In this document: piece by piece, positions 1-7,533 of the stretch
How the letters are laid out: each line of letters starts with the position of its first letter
How positions within the stretch are numbered: position 1 is the first letter of the stretch
Source: Pseudomonas deceptionensis
GTDB taxonomy: Bacteria > Pseudomonadota > Gammaproteobacteria > Pseudomonadales > Pseudomonadaceae
Direction of reading: 5' to 3'
DNA length: 64,000 bases
Assembly: GCF_900106095.1 (NCBI RefSeq)
Contig: NZ_FNUD01000002.1
Location: forward strand, 3,307,501-3,371,500
Notes under the pieces: model-generated
The model's database searches: none
What the model was told of the DNA's origin: nothing
The model's input: only the letters and a program-made list of their open reading frames with translations
Made by a program: the position numbers and the translations under genes

Positions 1-679
1 GGTCGTAGCGCTTGCCTGCCCACAGTTTTGCATCGCGAAACATCGTGCTGTCCTGGAACGAGGCCAGATTGTCGAGCTGGGAGTAGGCCTGGCGCACGTT
101 GAATTCGCTGTCTTCGGCAGTCCAGTCGTTAGGGTTTTCGACCCCGTCGGCGATGGTGGCAACGAACGTGGACCGGGTGCCGTTGCTGGCGTACATCTCC
201 TTGCTCAGGCTCAAGCCTATGTAGGTATCGACCTCGGTACCAAGCCGGCCAATGGCGCCGCCTACCGAACCGGCCGGGGTCATGTAGGCACTGCCATGAC
301 CGGCACCGGCCGCCTGGTTGATGATCGTGCCGGAGCGGGCATAGGCGGTGTACGAGAAGCCATCGTTCAAGCTGGCTGCAGGGGCGGTCAGCGTTGCAGG
401 TGCTGCCGGGGGCGGCGCCGGGTTCGCTGCAATCAGCCCGGTGTTATCGCCGGCAGGTGCCCGGGGTTTGCCCGTGACCTGCCTGTTGAGCTGTTCAAGC
501 TGGTCGCGCAATACCCTGGCATCGCTCTCGGCCGTCGAAGCCCGTGCTTCGGCAGCAGCAGTCCTGGCCTCCAGCCTGGCGAGACGCTCCTCGATACTGG
601 GCGGGGCTGCCGCCATAAGCGGGGTGGCCGCGACGAGCAGGCACAAGCCTGCCCAGGGACGCAGGGCAACTAAGTCCAT
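1..679 (-). CDS. LamB/ScrY-type carbohydrate outer-membrane porin, N-terminal part (gene runs off the window)
   Basis: Reading leftwards from an ATG at 679 with a GAGG ribosome site, the frame stays open to the window edge (226 codons). It begins with a signal peptide (residues 1 to about 24), then an Ala/Glu/Arg-rich heptad stretch (IEERLARLEARTAAAEARA) like the periplasmic coiled coil of sucrose porin ScrY, a Pro/Ala linker, and then the start of a maltoporin barrel (FSYTAYARSG, GGAIGRLGTEVDTYIGLSL, VRQAYSQLDN, LWAGKRYD). The family lets sugars diffuse across the outer membrane; the substrate is unknown. It is divergent from a LacI regulator with a LacI-like palindrome between them, which suggests sugar-inducible control. 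Family assignment is firm; the specific sugar is not. Confidence 0.85.
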   Translation of the reverse strand, partial: MDLVALRPWAGLCLLVAATPLMAAAPPSIEERLARLEARTAAAEARASTAESDARVLRDQLEQLNRQVTGKPRAPAGDNTGLIAANPAPPPAAPATLTAPAASLNDGFSYTAYARSGTIINQAAGAGHGSAYMTPAGSVGGAIGRLGTEVDTYIGLSLSKEMYASNGTRSTFVATIADGVENPNDWTAEDSEFNVRQAYSQLDNLASFQDSTMFRDAKLWAGKRYD

Positions 680-757
680 TGATAAGCCTCTTATTATTGT
701 TTTTTCAGGGTTGCACCCAGTTGCCGGGCCAGGGTTTCATGCGCCGGACAGCTGTTC

Positions 758-771
758 TGGTAACGTTAACA
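758..771. promoter_or_regulatory. Candidate LacI-family operator
   Basis: TGGTAACGTTAACA is a near-perfect palindrome around a central CG, the usual architecture of LacI/GalR-family operators. It lies about 80 bp upstream of the porin start and about 200 bp upstream of the LacI gene, so it could serve porin repression. Function is inferred from form and position. Confidence 0.45.
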
Positions 772-968
772 CAACTCGCTTCAACAGGGCATGCCACAGC
801 ACTGAAAAGCCGGGCAATCAGGGTTCGGGGGCGAGGTTTTTTTCGGGTGCTCAAGATGGCGGGCAGGGCGCAAGACGGATCGGCAGGCATTTGCGCCACC
901 ACAGGCTTGCTGTCATGCTCCTGCCGGTTATGACCCATGCACCGAGAATCACACAAGGGCAGTTGTAA

Positions 969-1967
969 ATGGCTTCGGTTAAAGATGTTGCGCGGTTGGC
1001 AGGGGTCTCCCTGATGACAGTATCCAGGGCGATCAACACCCCGCAAAAGCTCAACGCCGACACCCTGGCGAAGGTTCGCCAGGCCATCGAGGCGCTGGGC
1101 TATGTGCCCAGCGAGTCTGCGCGCAAGATCCGCGGTGGCCACTCCAGCAGCAAGACCATAGGCGTGTTCGCCCTCGACACGGCGACCACGCCGTTTGCCG
1201 TGGACATGCTGCTCTCGCTGGAGCGTACCGCGCGGGACAACGGCTGGAGCGTGTTTATCATCAACGTCTTCGAAACCCCGCCCAACCAGCAGACCATCGA
1301 CCTGATGCTGTCCCATCGACCGGACGGGATCGTCTTCAGCGCCATGCAACTGCGTGAGCTGGACATCCCCGAAGTGCTGCGCAATTACCCCTTGGTACTG
1401 AGCAACTGCATGAGCAGCAGCCCGGGCGTGGCGTGCTATGTCTCCGATGATGAAGACGGCCAGTATCAAGCCGTACGCCGGGCCCTGCAAAAGGGCTATC
1501 GCCGCCCGTTGTGCATCAACCTGCCGCGCAACAGCATGGCCTGGGGGTTACGCCAGCAAGGCTTGTCCCGTGCCCTGATGGAGGCCGATATTCCTCTGGA
1601 CAGCGTCCTGCAATATGACCTGTCGACAGATGATGGCTATGACGAAACCATTACCGAACTCAAACGCCAGCTGGCTGAGTCCCCGGCCGGGCCGGGCTTT
1701 GACCTGCTGATATGTGGCAATGACCGTATTGCCCTGATCGCTTACCAGTTTTTGCTCGGCCAGGGCCTGAAGATACCGGGTGATGTTGCCGTGCTGGGTT
1801 TCGACAATATGGTGGGCGTTGCAGAGCTGTTTTATCCGCCGTTGACCACTGTCCAACTGCCCTATTACGAGATGGGCTGCCGCGCCGCCCTGCACCTGAT
1901 CGAAAACCGGGACGAGCCCTTCACCCACAAGGTGAAATGCCCGGTTATTGAGCGTATGTCGCTGTAA
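969..1967 (+). CDS. LacI/GalR-family transcriptional regulator
   Basis: 332 residues, normal for the family. The N-terminal helix-turn-helix and hinge are clear (VKDVARLAGVSLMTVSRAIN, residues 4-23, then LGYVPSESARKIRGG). The periplasmic-binding-protein-like effector domain follows, with typical end motifs (PGDVAVLGFDNM, LTTVQLPYYEMG). The ATG has an AAGGG site 9 nt upstream. It is divergent from the carbohydrate porin and probably controls it in response to a sugar. The last 23 bp overlap the convergent ArsR-type gene. Confidence 0.9.
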   Translation: MASVKDVARLAGVSLMTVSRAINTPQKLNADTLAKVRQAIEALGYVPSESARKIRGGHSSSKTIGVFALDTATTPFAVDMLLSLERTARDNGWSVFIINVFETPPNQQTIDLMLSHRPDGIVFSAMQLRELDIPEVLRNYPLVLSNCMSSSPGVACYVSDDEDGQYQAVRRALQKGYRRPLCINLPRNSMAWGLRQQGLSRALMEADIPLDSVLQYDLSTDDGYDETITELKRQLAESPAGPGFDLLICGNDRIALIAYQFLLGQGLKIPGDVAVLGFDNMVGVAELFYPPLTTVQLPYYEMGCRAALHLIENRDEPFTHKVKCPVIERMSL

Positions 1968-2700
1968 CCGGTATCGATACGGGACGGGCCTGGCTGGCCA
2001 TCTCAAGCGTGAGCCCGAATCGGGTGCAGAACGCTTTGCGGCCCTTGGGGGTTAATGCGAGTACCCGGCTATCAAGGTCCTGGGTGACCCATTTGCGGTC
2101 GATGAACAGTTGCAAAAAAGCAGCGCCCAGGGCACCGGCCAGATGCGGACGGCGCATGCTCCAGTCCAGGCATGGACACGCAAGGCGACGCCGCTGCGCC
2201 TTGATGGCGGTTATCTCAAGCCCGAGTTCCTTCATTGCATTTTCCCCGGCCGGGGTCAGTTGATACGTGTTGCTGGCGTCCAGGCCCGGCGTTAACCAGC
2301 CTGAGTCAATGAGATGGTCGTGGAACTGCACGCCCAATGTGCCTGCCATGTGGTCATAGCAGGTCCGCGCGAACTGCAATCTGTCAGGGGTGGTGGGGAC
2401 AAAGGCTGGCGCGGCGTTCTGGCTGATCACCATCAGTGCTTCAAGTGCCTGGGCGACATGCGCGTCTGCCAGGCTGTAGTAGCGATGCCGGCCCTGTATG
2501 TACAGCGTGATCAGCCCATCCTCTTTGAGCCGGGTCAAATGCGCGCTGGCGGTGGACGGGCTGACGTTGGCGATGACGGCCATTTCCGTGCTGGTACGGG
2601 CGTGGCCATCCATCAGTGAACACAGCATTTTTGTCCGTGCCGGTTCGGCGATGGCACCCGCGATCCGGGACAAGGATGTTTCACTGTCGAGGCAATCCAT
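1945..2700 (-). CDS. ArsR-type winged-helix regulator
   Basis: 251 residues from the ATG at 2700, which has GGAG upstream; longer in-frame starts lack a ribosome site. The N-terminal 100 residues are a classic ArsR/SmtB-type winged helix (IAEPARTKMLCSLMDGHARTSTEMA, then VSPSTASAHLTRLKEDGLI and the wing IQGRHRYYSLAD). The CXC-type metal-binding motif of ArsR and SmtB is not seen in the recognition helix, so the inducer is probably not a metal. A roughly 140-residue C-terminal region with a CPCLDW motif follows. It is divergent from the P450 gene over a 74-bp gap and probably controls it. Confidence 0.85.
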   Translation of the reverse strand: MDCLDSETSLSRIAGAIAEPARTKMLCSLMDGHARTSTEMAVIANVSPSTASAHLTRLKEDGLITLYIQGRHRYYSLADAHVAQALEALMVISQNAAPAFVPTTPDRLQFARTCYDHMAGTLGVQFHDHLIDSGWLTPGLDASNTYQLTPAGENAMKELGLEITAIKAQRRRLACPCLDWSMRRPHLAGALGAAFLQLFIDRKWVTQDLDSRVLALTPKGRKAFCTRFGLTLEMASQARPVSIPVTATYAQ

Positions 2701-2702
2701 AT

Positions 2703-2718
2703 TTCGCTCCTGAGCGAA
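2703..2718. promoter_or_regulatory. Candidate operator palindrome
   Basis: TTCGCTCCTGAGCGAA has perfect 7-bp arms around 2 bp. It lies immediately upstream of the ArsR-type gene's start, covering its ribosome-binding region, inside the divergent promoter shared with the P450 gene. The position fits an autoregulatory operator; this is inference. Confidence 0.4.
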
Positions 2719-2774
2719 TCGTGGGCACTGAAGATGTTCGATAGTAGCGCTTCTTTGTGAACAGGACTTGCACA

Positions 2775-3932
2775 ATGACGCCGTTTCAAGCCGCCACACA
2801 TCCCGATCCGTACGGTTACTACCAGCAGCTCAGGCAGCACAGCGAGCTGTGGTTTGACCCTGGGCTCGGGCTATGGATTGCGAGCAGTGCCCGGGCCGTG
2901 GAGGCCATTGCGACCCACCCCGATTGCCTGGTTCGACCACCGGGTGAGCCCGTGCCTTGTGCCATTGCTCATGGCTCGGCCGGGCAGGTTTTCGGTCATT
3001 TGATGCGGATGAACGAAGGGGAGCGGCATCGATGCCCCAGGCGTGTCATTGCACCTGTCCTGGCCTCAATAGGGGCCGCCAGTATCGCGCACAGCGTGAT
3101 GCGTCTGTTCGACTCGCCCGGTGACCCGTTCGAAGAGCTGAATGCGCTGATCTTCACCTTGCCCGTGTCGGTTGTCGCGGATTTGCTGGGTTTCGCTTGC
3201 GGCCAATTGCAGGAAGTCGCCGAGCGCACCCGGGATTTTGTCGCCTGCCTTTCACCGTTGAGCGATGAAGCGCAATTGCACGCCGCTGACGTCGCCGCTG
3301 TCAGGCTTGGCGACTTGTTCAATGGGTTGCTCAGCAGTGAGGGCAAGGAACGCGGTGTTCTGGATCACATCTATAGCCAGCATCAGTCAGGCGACTGGCC
3401 GGACCGTGATGCCTTGATTGCCAACGTGATCGGCCTGTTATCACAGACCTGTGAGGCCAGCGCAGGCTTGATCGGCAACACCTTGGTCGCTTTGCAGCAG
3501 CAACCCGGCCTGCTGCAAAGCGTGCGGCAGGCACCGCAGCGGGCGGTCGAGCTGGTAGCCGAAGTGGCGCGGCATGACTCGCCGGTGCAGAACACCCGAC
3601 GGTTTGTGGCAGCGCGATGCACGGTAGGCGATCGCGTTTTGGCGGCGGGGGATACCGTTCTGTTGTTATTGGCCAGCGCCAACAGGGACCCGTGGGCCAA
3701 TCCCGACCCCGACAGTTTCCAGCTCGACAGACCTGCGCGGCGAACCTTCAGTTTTGGCTACGCACGGCATGAGTGCCCTGGTCAGCAACTTGCGCTGAGT
3801 ATCGCGTCGCATGCCATTCAGGCATTGCTGCGCCGACAGCCCGCATTCAGTGCAGATGCATTGCAGTGGCGTTACCTGCCTTCACTGAATGGCCGGATTC
3901 CGCGTTTTTATCATCAGGAGCACACGCAATGA
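2775..3932 (+). CDS. Cytochrome P450
   Basis: 385 residues from the ATG at 2775 (AGGA 8 nt upstream), the size of a soluble bacterial class I P450. The haem loop near residue 330 is FGYARHECPG, fitting FGxGxHxCxG with Ala for the second Gly and Cys as haem ligand. The ExxR pair is EVAR near residue 270, followed by HDSPVQNTRR. The I-helix reads SQTCEASAG, so the usual acid-Thr pair (AGxDT/AGxET) appears as Glu-Ala. That is unusual for a monooxygenase and hints at altered oxygen activation or peroxygenase-like chemistry. It overlaps the next gene by 4 bp (ATGA), so the two are translationally coupled. Substrate unknown. Confidence 0.9.
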   Translation: MTPFQAATHPDPYGYYQQLRQHSELWFDPGLGLWIASSARAVEAIATHPDCLVRPPGEPVPCAIAHGSAGQVFGHLMRMNEGERHRCPRRVIAPVLASIGAASIAHSVMRLFDSPGDPFEELNALIFTLPVSVVADLLGFACGQLQEVAERTRDFVACLSPLSDEAQLHAADVAAVRLGDLFNGLLSSEGKERGVLDHIYSQHQSGDWPDRDALIANVIGLLSQTCEASAGLIGNTLVALQQQPGLLQSVRQAPQRAVELVAEVARHDSPVQNTRRFVAARCTVGDRVLAAGDTVLLLLASANRDPWANPDPDSFQLDRPARRTFSFGYARHECPGQQLALSIASHAIQALLRRQPAFSADALQWRYLPSLNGRIPRFYHQEHTQ

Positions 3933-4273
3933 TCGCCGTCATTTTTGAAGCCTGGCCACACGAAGCGCAGTACCAGCGTTATCTCGACCTTGCGGGTGAG
4001 CTCAAACCCTTGCTGGCTGAAGTGGATGGTTTTATTTCCATTGAACGTTTTCAAAGCCTCAGTGAGCCCACAAAACTGCTGTCGTTATCATTTTGGCGCG
4101 ACGAGGCGGCCATCGGGGAGTGGCGGCGCATCGAGTTGCACCGCACAGCCCAGTCAGCAGGGCGAAAGGAAATATTCGATGACTATCACCTTCGCATCGC
4201 CCAGGTTGTGCGTGACTACAGCCTTGAGGATCGTGCTCAAGCACCCACCGACAGCAGGCGGATTCACGAGTGA
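3929..4273 (+). CDS. Antibiotic-biosynthesis monooxygenase (ABM) family protein
   Basis: 114 residues with the dimeric ferredoxin-like ABM fold pattern: MIAVIFEAWP, a central LLAEVDGFISIERFQS, LLSLSFWRDEAAIGEWR and HRTAQSAGRKEIFDDYHLRIA. Family members are cofactor-free monooxygenases, haem-degrading enzymes or small stress proteins. The start overlaps the P450 stop, so the product is probably made with it and may act on the same substrate or on the product. The exact reaction cannot be read from sequence. Confidence 0.8.
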   Translation: MIAVIFEAWPHEAQYQRYLDLAGELKPLLAEVDGFISIERFQSLSEPTKLLSLSFWRDEAAIGEWRRIELHRTAQSAGRKEIFDDYHLRIAQVVRDYSLEDRAQAPTDSRRIHE

Positions 4274-4336
4274 AGCACTTAGGGTCAATTACCCGGGGTG
4301 CGAGCCTGATGGTGTGTGGGGAGGGCGTCCACCCTG

Positions 4337-4783
4337 TCATTGCTGAATGTCGGCCTCGACCAGTTTGGCGAGCAGCACCAGCGATTCTTGCCAGCCAAGA
4401 TAGCAAGCCTGCACCGGGATCATTTCGGGTATGCCTTCTTGCACAATCGTTAACTCGACACCGCAGAACACCTCGCGCAGAGAGACCGTTGTGTGCATGA
4501 CGCCCGGCAGGTTCGGGTCATCGAACGTGTCCGTGTACCGAATACGCTCATGGGGCACCAGTTCAATATATTCCCCGGCGAACGCGTGGTTCTGGCCCGT
4601 ACTGAAATTGGTAAACGACATTCTGTAATCGCCACCGGCCCTGGCATCCAGATGATGGATCTTGCCGGTAAAGCCGTTCGGGGGTAGCCATTTGACCAGG
4701 GCATCGGCATCCAGGAATGCGCGGTAGACGCGCTCTGGCGGGGCTTTGATAACACGGTGAAGACGGAGGGTGTGGGTGGGCAT
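4337..4783 (-). CDS. SRPBCC (AHSA1/START-like) family protein
   Basis: 148 residues with the helix-grip signature: RLHRVIKAPPERVYRAFLDADALVKWLPP at the start, GGDYRMSFTNFSTG in the middle, and PVQACYLGWQESLVLLAKLVE in the final helix. These small cytosolic proteins bind hydrophobic ligands. GAGGTG precedes the ATG. It converges with the P450/ABM pair but shows no clear link to it. Ligand unknown. Confidence 0.8.
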   Translation of the reverse strand: MPTHTLRLHRVIKAPPERVYRAFLDADALVKWLPPNGFTGKIHHLDARAGGDYRMSFTNFSTGQNHAFAGEYIELVPHERIRYTDTFDDPNLPGVMHTTVSLREVFCGVELTIVQEGIPEMIPVQACYLGWQESLVLLAKLVEADIQQ

Positions 4784-5153
4784 GATTGCACCTCAAAGCA
4801 GAGGGTGGCTCGCTGAAAACTCACGGGTAGAGCGTAGAAGACCTGCCACACGCTGCACGGCCCGTTGACCAGCGGCGGGTGCATAAACAGGGTGTGGGGT
4901 TCAATTAATTGTGCTTATACCTTAAGTAGGGTTGCCTGCCGCCCGGGTTTGAAATGAGGTGTTTTGCGGCGTTTGCTACACCTTAAGCATTAGCTTTCGG
5001 GCCGTGTAGAGCGTTAGTTGGATAGCGTTAATACCAAGTTGTGAATTGTGAGTTAGAGCCTGCGGCGTTGATATGTCTGATCGCAAGGAATGTACCTCTG
5101 ACGTCAGGGCAGAGGTCTTTGAGCTCAGGCGTTACAGACGCAGGGAACTGATC
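4784..5153. other. 370-bp intergenic region with short direct repeats
   Basis: No gene can be supported here. The octamer ACCTTAAG occurs twice, at 4919-4926 and 4980-4987, 61 bp apart in otherwise AT-richer DNA. This could be a promoter or regulator-binding region for the downstream lipoprotein gene. An in-frame extension of that gene to 5073 exists but has no ribosome site. Confidence 0.4.
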
Positions 5154-6398
5154 ATGAACACTCAATTGTGGTTGAAAACAAGTACGGCTTTATTGTTGGT
5201 AATGACCGTTAGCCTCGCCGGGTGCCATAGCGGCGGTGGTGGACACAGAAGCAGCGTTGCGAGTACTCCGCCCGTTGATCCTGTGACTCCGGTGGATCCT
5301 GTGACCCCGGTAGATCCGGTAGATCCAGTTAATCCCGGCGCCGGCAAAACACCTTTGGTGACAGGCGAGGTACTGGGTCAGGTCGGCACTGCCGTGGGCG
5401 GTGTTGGCGGCGTGGTCAGCGGTGTGGGCGAAACCTTGACCAAGGTCCCGGTGGTCGGGGCAGCCGGTGGGCTGGTGGTCAATACCGGCAATGCCGTGAC
5501 CTCCATTACCGATGGGGTGACCCATGGTCTGGGGTCACTGGGCACAGACAAGAACTCGCTGGGCATCACCGTGGCCGGTGTCACCCATGGGGTCAGTGAC
5601 GTCGGCAAAGGTGTTTCGTCACTCGGCACGGGTGTCAGCACGTTACTGGACAAAACGCCGATCAGTCAGGTCCCGCTGGTAGGCGGCGTGGTGGGTAAAG
5701 TCACCGGCACTGCTGGCGGGCTGGTGGACAAGGTTGGTACCACCGTGACCATGCTGGGCAACACCTTGACCACCAACGTGACCAGCGGCGCGCTGGGTAA
5801 CGTGACCGGCGGCGTGAATGACAAGGTGGTCGTGCCCGTGATCTCGTTGGTCGAAAACGTGACCGGTAAAGTGGGCACCACCACGGGCCTCGGGGCACCT
5901 GTGGATGGTCTGCTGAAAAAAGTCGGCGGTACGGTAGGTGGGCTGGGTGACAAAGTGGCAGGCACCGGGAATAACCCGGTTACCCATCTGGTGGGTGATG
6001 TGCTTGGCGGTGTAGGTGGCGCAGTGGGTAAAACCGGTGGCTACCTGAATCCGCCTGCAGGTTCCGGTTCCGGCGCGGGCGGTCTCGGCGGCTTGCTGGG
6101 GGTGGGTGGTACTGGCAGCGGCACCGGCGGCCTGCTGGGTCTGGGTGGTACTGGCAGCGGCACCGGTGGCTTGCTGGGTCTGGGCGGTACTGGCAGCGGC
6201 ACCGGTGGTCTGCTGGGCCTGGGCGGTACTGGCTCTGGCACCGGTGGTCTGCTGGGTCCTGTAACGGGCGGTTTGGCCAGTGTGGGCGGGACCGGCGGTT
6301 CGGCAGGCGGCCAGGGCAACACCGGCACCGCCACTGGCGGCTTGGGTGGCCTGGGCGGTTTGCTTGGCGGGCTGGGGAACCTGGGCAAGAAAAACTAA
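5154..6398 (+). CDS. Glycine-rich, collagen-like-repeat lipoprotein
   Basis: 414 residues from the ATG at 5154 (AGGGA upstream). The N-terminus is a lipoprotein signal with lipobox LAGC near residue 24, then HSGGGG. A Pro/Val/Asp-rich spacer of TPVDP-type repeats follows (residues about 38-62). A long low-complexity region comes next, dominated by Gly, Val, Thr and Leu (VGGVGGVVSGVGETLTK-like units), and then four exact or near-exact 13-residue repeats. The end is Gly/Leu-rich and finishes GNLGKKN. It is probably an envelope-anchored structural or matrix protein. Similar Pseudomonas proteins are usually called collagen-like, although strict Gly-X-Y periodicity is not seen. No enzymatic motif. 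Confidence 0.7.
   Translation: MNTQLWLKTSTALLLVMTVSLAGCHSGGGGHRSSVASTPPVDPVTPVDPVTPVDPVDPVNPGAGKTPLVTGEVLGQVGTAVGGVGGVVSGVGETLTKVPVVGAAGGLVVNTGNAVTSITDGVTHGLGSLGTDKNSLGITVAGVTHGVSDVGKGVSSLGTGVSTLLDKTPISQVPLVGGVVGKVTGTAGGLVDKVGTTVTMLGNTLTTNVTSGALGNVTGGVNDKVVVPVISLVENVTGKVGTTTGLGAPVDGLLKKVGGTVGGLGDKVAGTGNNPVTHLVGDVLGGVGGAVGKTGGYLNPPAGSGSGAGGLGGLLGVGGTGSGTGGLLGLGGTGSGTGGLLGLGGTGSGTGGLLGLGGTGSGTGGLLGPVTGGLASVGGTGGSAGGQGNTGTATGGLGGLGGLLGGLGNLGKKN
6099..6254 (+). repeat. Four tandem 39-bp coding repeats
   Basis: Four consecutive 39-bp units encode G(V/L)GGTGSGTGGLL; only the second residue of the first copy differs. Synonymous differences between copies show the protein sequence is being kept while the DNA drifts. 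The array is a likely site of copy-number variation between strains. Confidence 0.85.
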
Positions 6399-6429
6399 TT
6401 TGACACCTACACAACGCTACACACGGTTT

Positions 6430-6461
6430 CGTGTCACCCAGGCTCAGTCCTGGGTGACACG
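6430..6461 (+). terminator. Strong hairpin after the lipoprotein gene
   Basis: A perfect 13-bp stem (CGTGTCACCCAGG and its complement) closes a 6-nt loop 32 bp after the lipoprotein stop. There is no U-tract, so it may act as an RNA-stabilising 3' end or a weak terminator. Confidence 0.5.
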
Positions 6462-6462
6462 A

Positions 6463-6783
6463 TCACTGTGTTGAAGTTGAACTTCGCACCTCGTTGTCCA
6501 CGGAATTGTTCAATAACCCGTATCGACAAACTTCTGAGCGTGCTTGGTACTGGTCTCCCAGATACGTTTGATTACGTCACCACCTATGGTTAGGCGGATC
6601 TCGAGGGTCACAAATCGAGCTGCGACGCACTGTGCCTGCAGCGCTTGCGCGAGGCGGGTGCAGTGGTGCGCGCTAAACGCTGGACGATCACGAAGCTTTT
6701 CTGGAGTACTGGCTATTAACCGTCCGTTGCGTTGCTTTTAAGCTGGCTTCACTGATTTGAGCCAGCCTCTGAAGGACGCAAGC
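6463..6783 (+). other. Intergenic stretch with a possible decayed reading frame
   Basis: Between about 6505 and 6720 one plus frame reads ITRIDKLLSVLGTGLPDT, continues FDYVTTYG, hits a TAG, and resumes ADLEGHKSSCD to LFWSTGY and a stop at about 6720. No start codon with a ribosome site is evident, and I do not recognise the family. It could be a gene remnant or chance. The 3' part probably carries the promoter of the SDR gene. Confidence 0.25.
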
Positions 6784-7533
6784 ATGAAAAAGCTGCAGAA
6801 CAAAATCGCACTGGTGACCGGAGCCTCAAAAGGAATTGGCGCAGCAATTGCCAGGCAATTGGCCAGGGATGGCGCAACCGTGATCGTCAACTATGCCCAC
6901 AGCCGCGAGGATGCCGACCGGGTGGTCTCGCAGATTGTGCAGACTGGCGCAAAGGCCTGTGCGGTTCAGGCGGATGTTTCCAACAAGTCTGAAGTCAAGA
7001 CGCTGTTCAAGACCATTGCCGGCAAATTCGGTCATATCGATATTCTGGTCAACAATGCCGGTGTTTACGCCACCAGCGCTCTGGCCGATATCACCGAGCA
7101 CGAGTTTCACCGCCAGTTCGACCTCAATGTGCTGGGCCTGATCCAATGTACCCAGGCCGCGGTCGAGGTGTTCAATCCTGCGGGCGGCAGCATTATCAAT
7201 ATCAGCTCCAGCGTCACCTCCTTTACACCTGCCAATTCTGCGGTCTACACCGCCTCCAAGGGGGCGGTTGACGCCATCACCCGTACCCTGGCCAATGAAT
7301 TGGGGCCCAAAAAAATCCGGGTCAACTCGGTCAACCCGGGGTTGGTGGAGACTGAGGGCGTGCACGCGAGCGGATTTTTTGAAGACGCCTTTCGCCAGAA
7401 AATCGAGGCCATTACGCCCTTGGGCCGCATCGGTCAGCCTGAGGATATCGCCCCGGCTGTGGCCTTTCTGGCGTCGGGAGATGCGGGCTGGATCACCGGT
7501 GAGATACTCGTGATCGGCGGTGGGCTGCACTGA
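6784..7533 (+). CDS. Short-chain dehydrogenase/reductase (classical SDR, FabG-like)
   Basis: 249 residues from the ATG at 6784 (GAAGGA upstream). All classical motifs are present: TGASKGIG for NAD(P) binding (residues 12-19), NNAG near 91, ISSS with the catalytic Ser near 141, YTASK with Tyr/Lys near 155, and VNPGLVET after it. The closing WITGEILVIGGGLH is typical. It is a cytosolic carbonyl/alcohol oxidoreductase of unknown substrate. The 3' 100 bp overlap the convergent AraC-family gene, so the two may be linked in control or function. Confidence 0.9.
   Translation: MKKLQNKIALVTGASKGIGAAIARQLARDGATVIVNYAHSREDADRVVSQIVQTGAKACAVQADVSNKSEVKTLFKTIAGKFGHIDILVNNAGVYATSALADITEHEFHRQFDLNVLGLIQCTQAAVEVFNPAGGSIINISSSVTSFTPANSAVYTASKGAVDAITRTLANELGPKKIRVNSVNPGLVETEGVHASGFFEDAFRQKIEAITPLGRIGQPEDIAPAVAFLASGDAGWITGEILVIGGGLH

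Noticed and set aside
6099..6254. Tandem repeats considered as a CRISPR-like array
   Set aside because: The repeats are contiguous, in frame, have no spacers and encode a peptide repeat.
5980..6414. Antisense frames over the glycine-rich lipoprotein
   Set aside because: Pro/Arg-rich shadows of a GC-rich repeat; no start signals.
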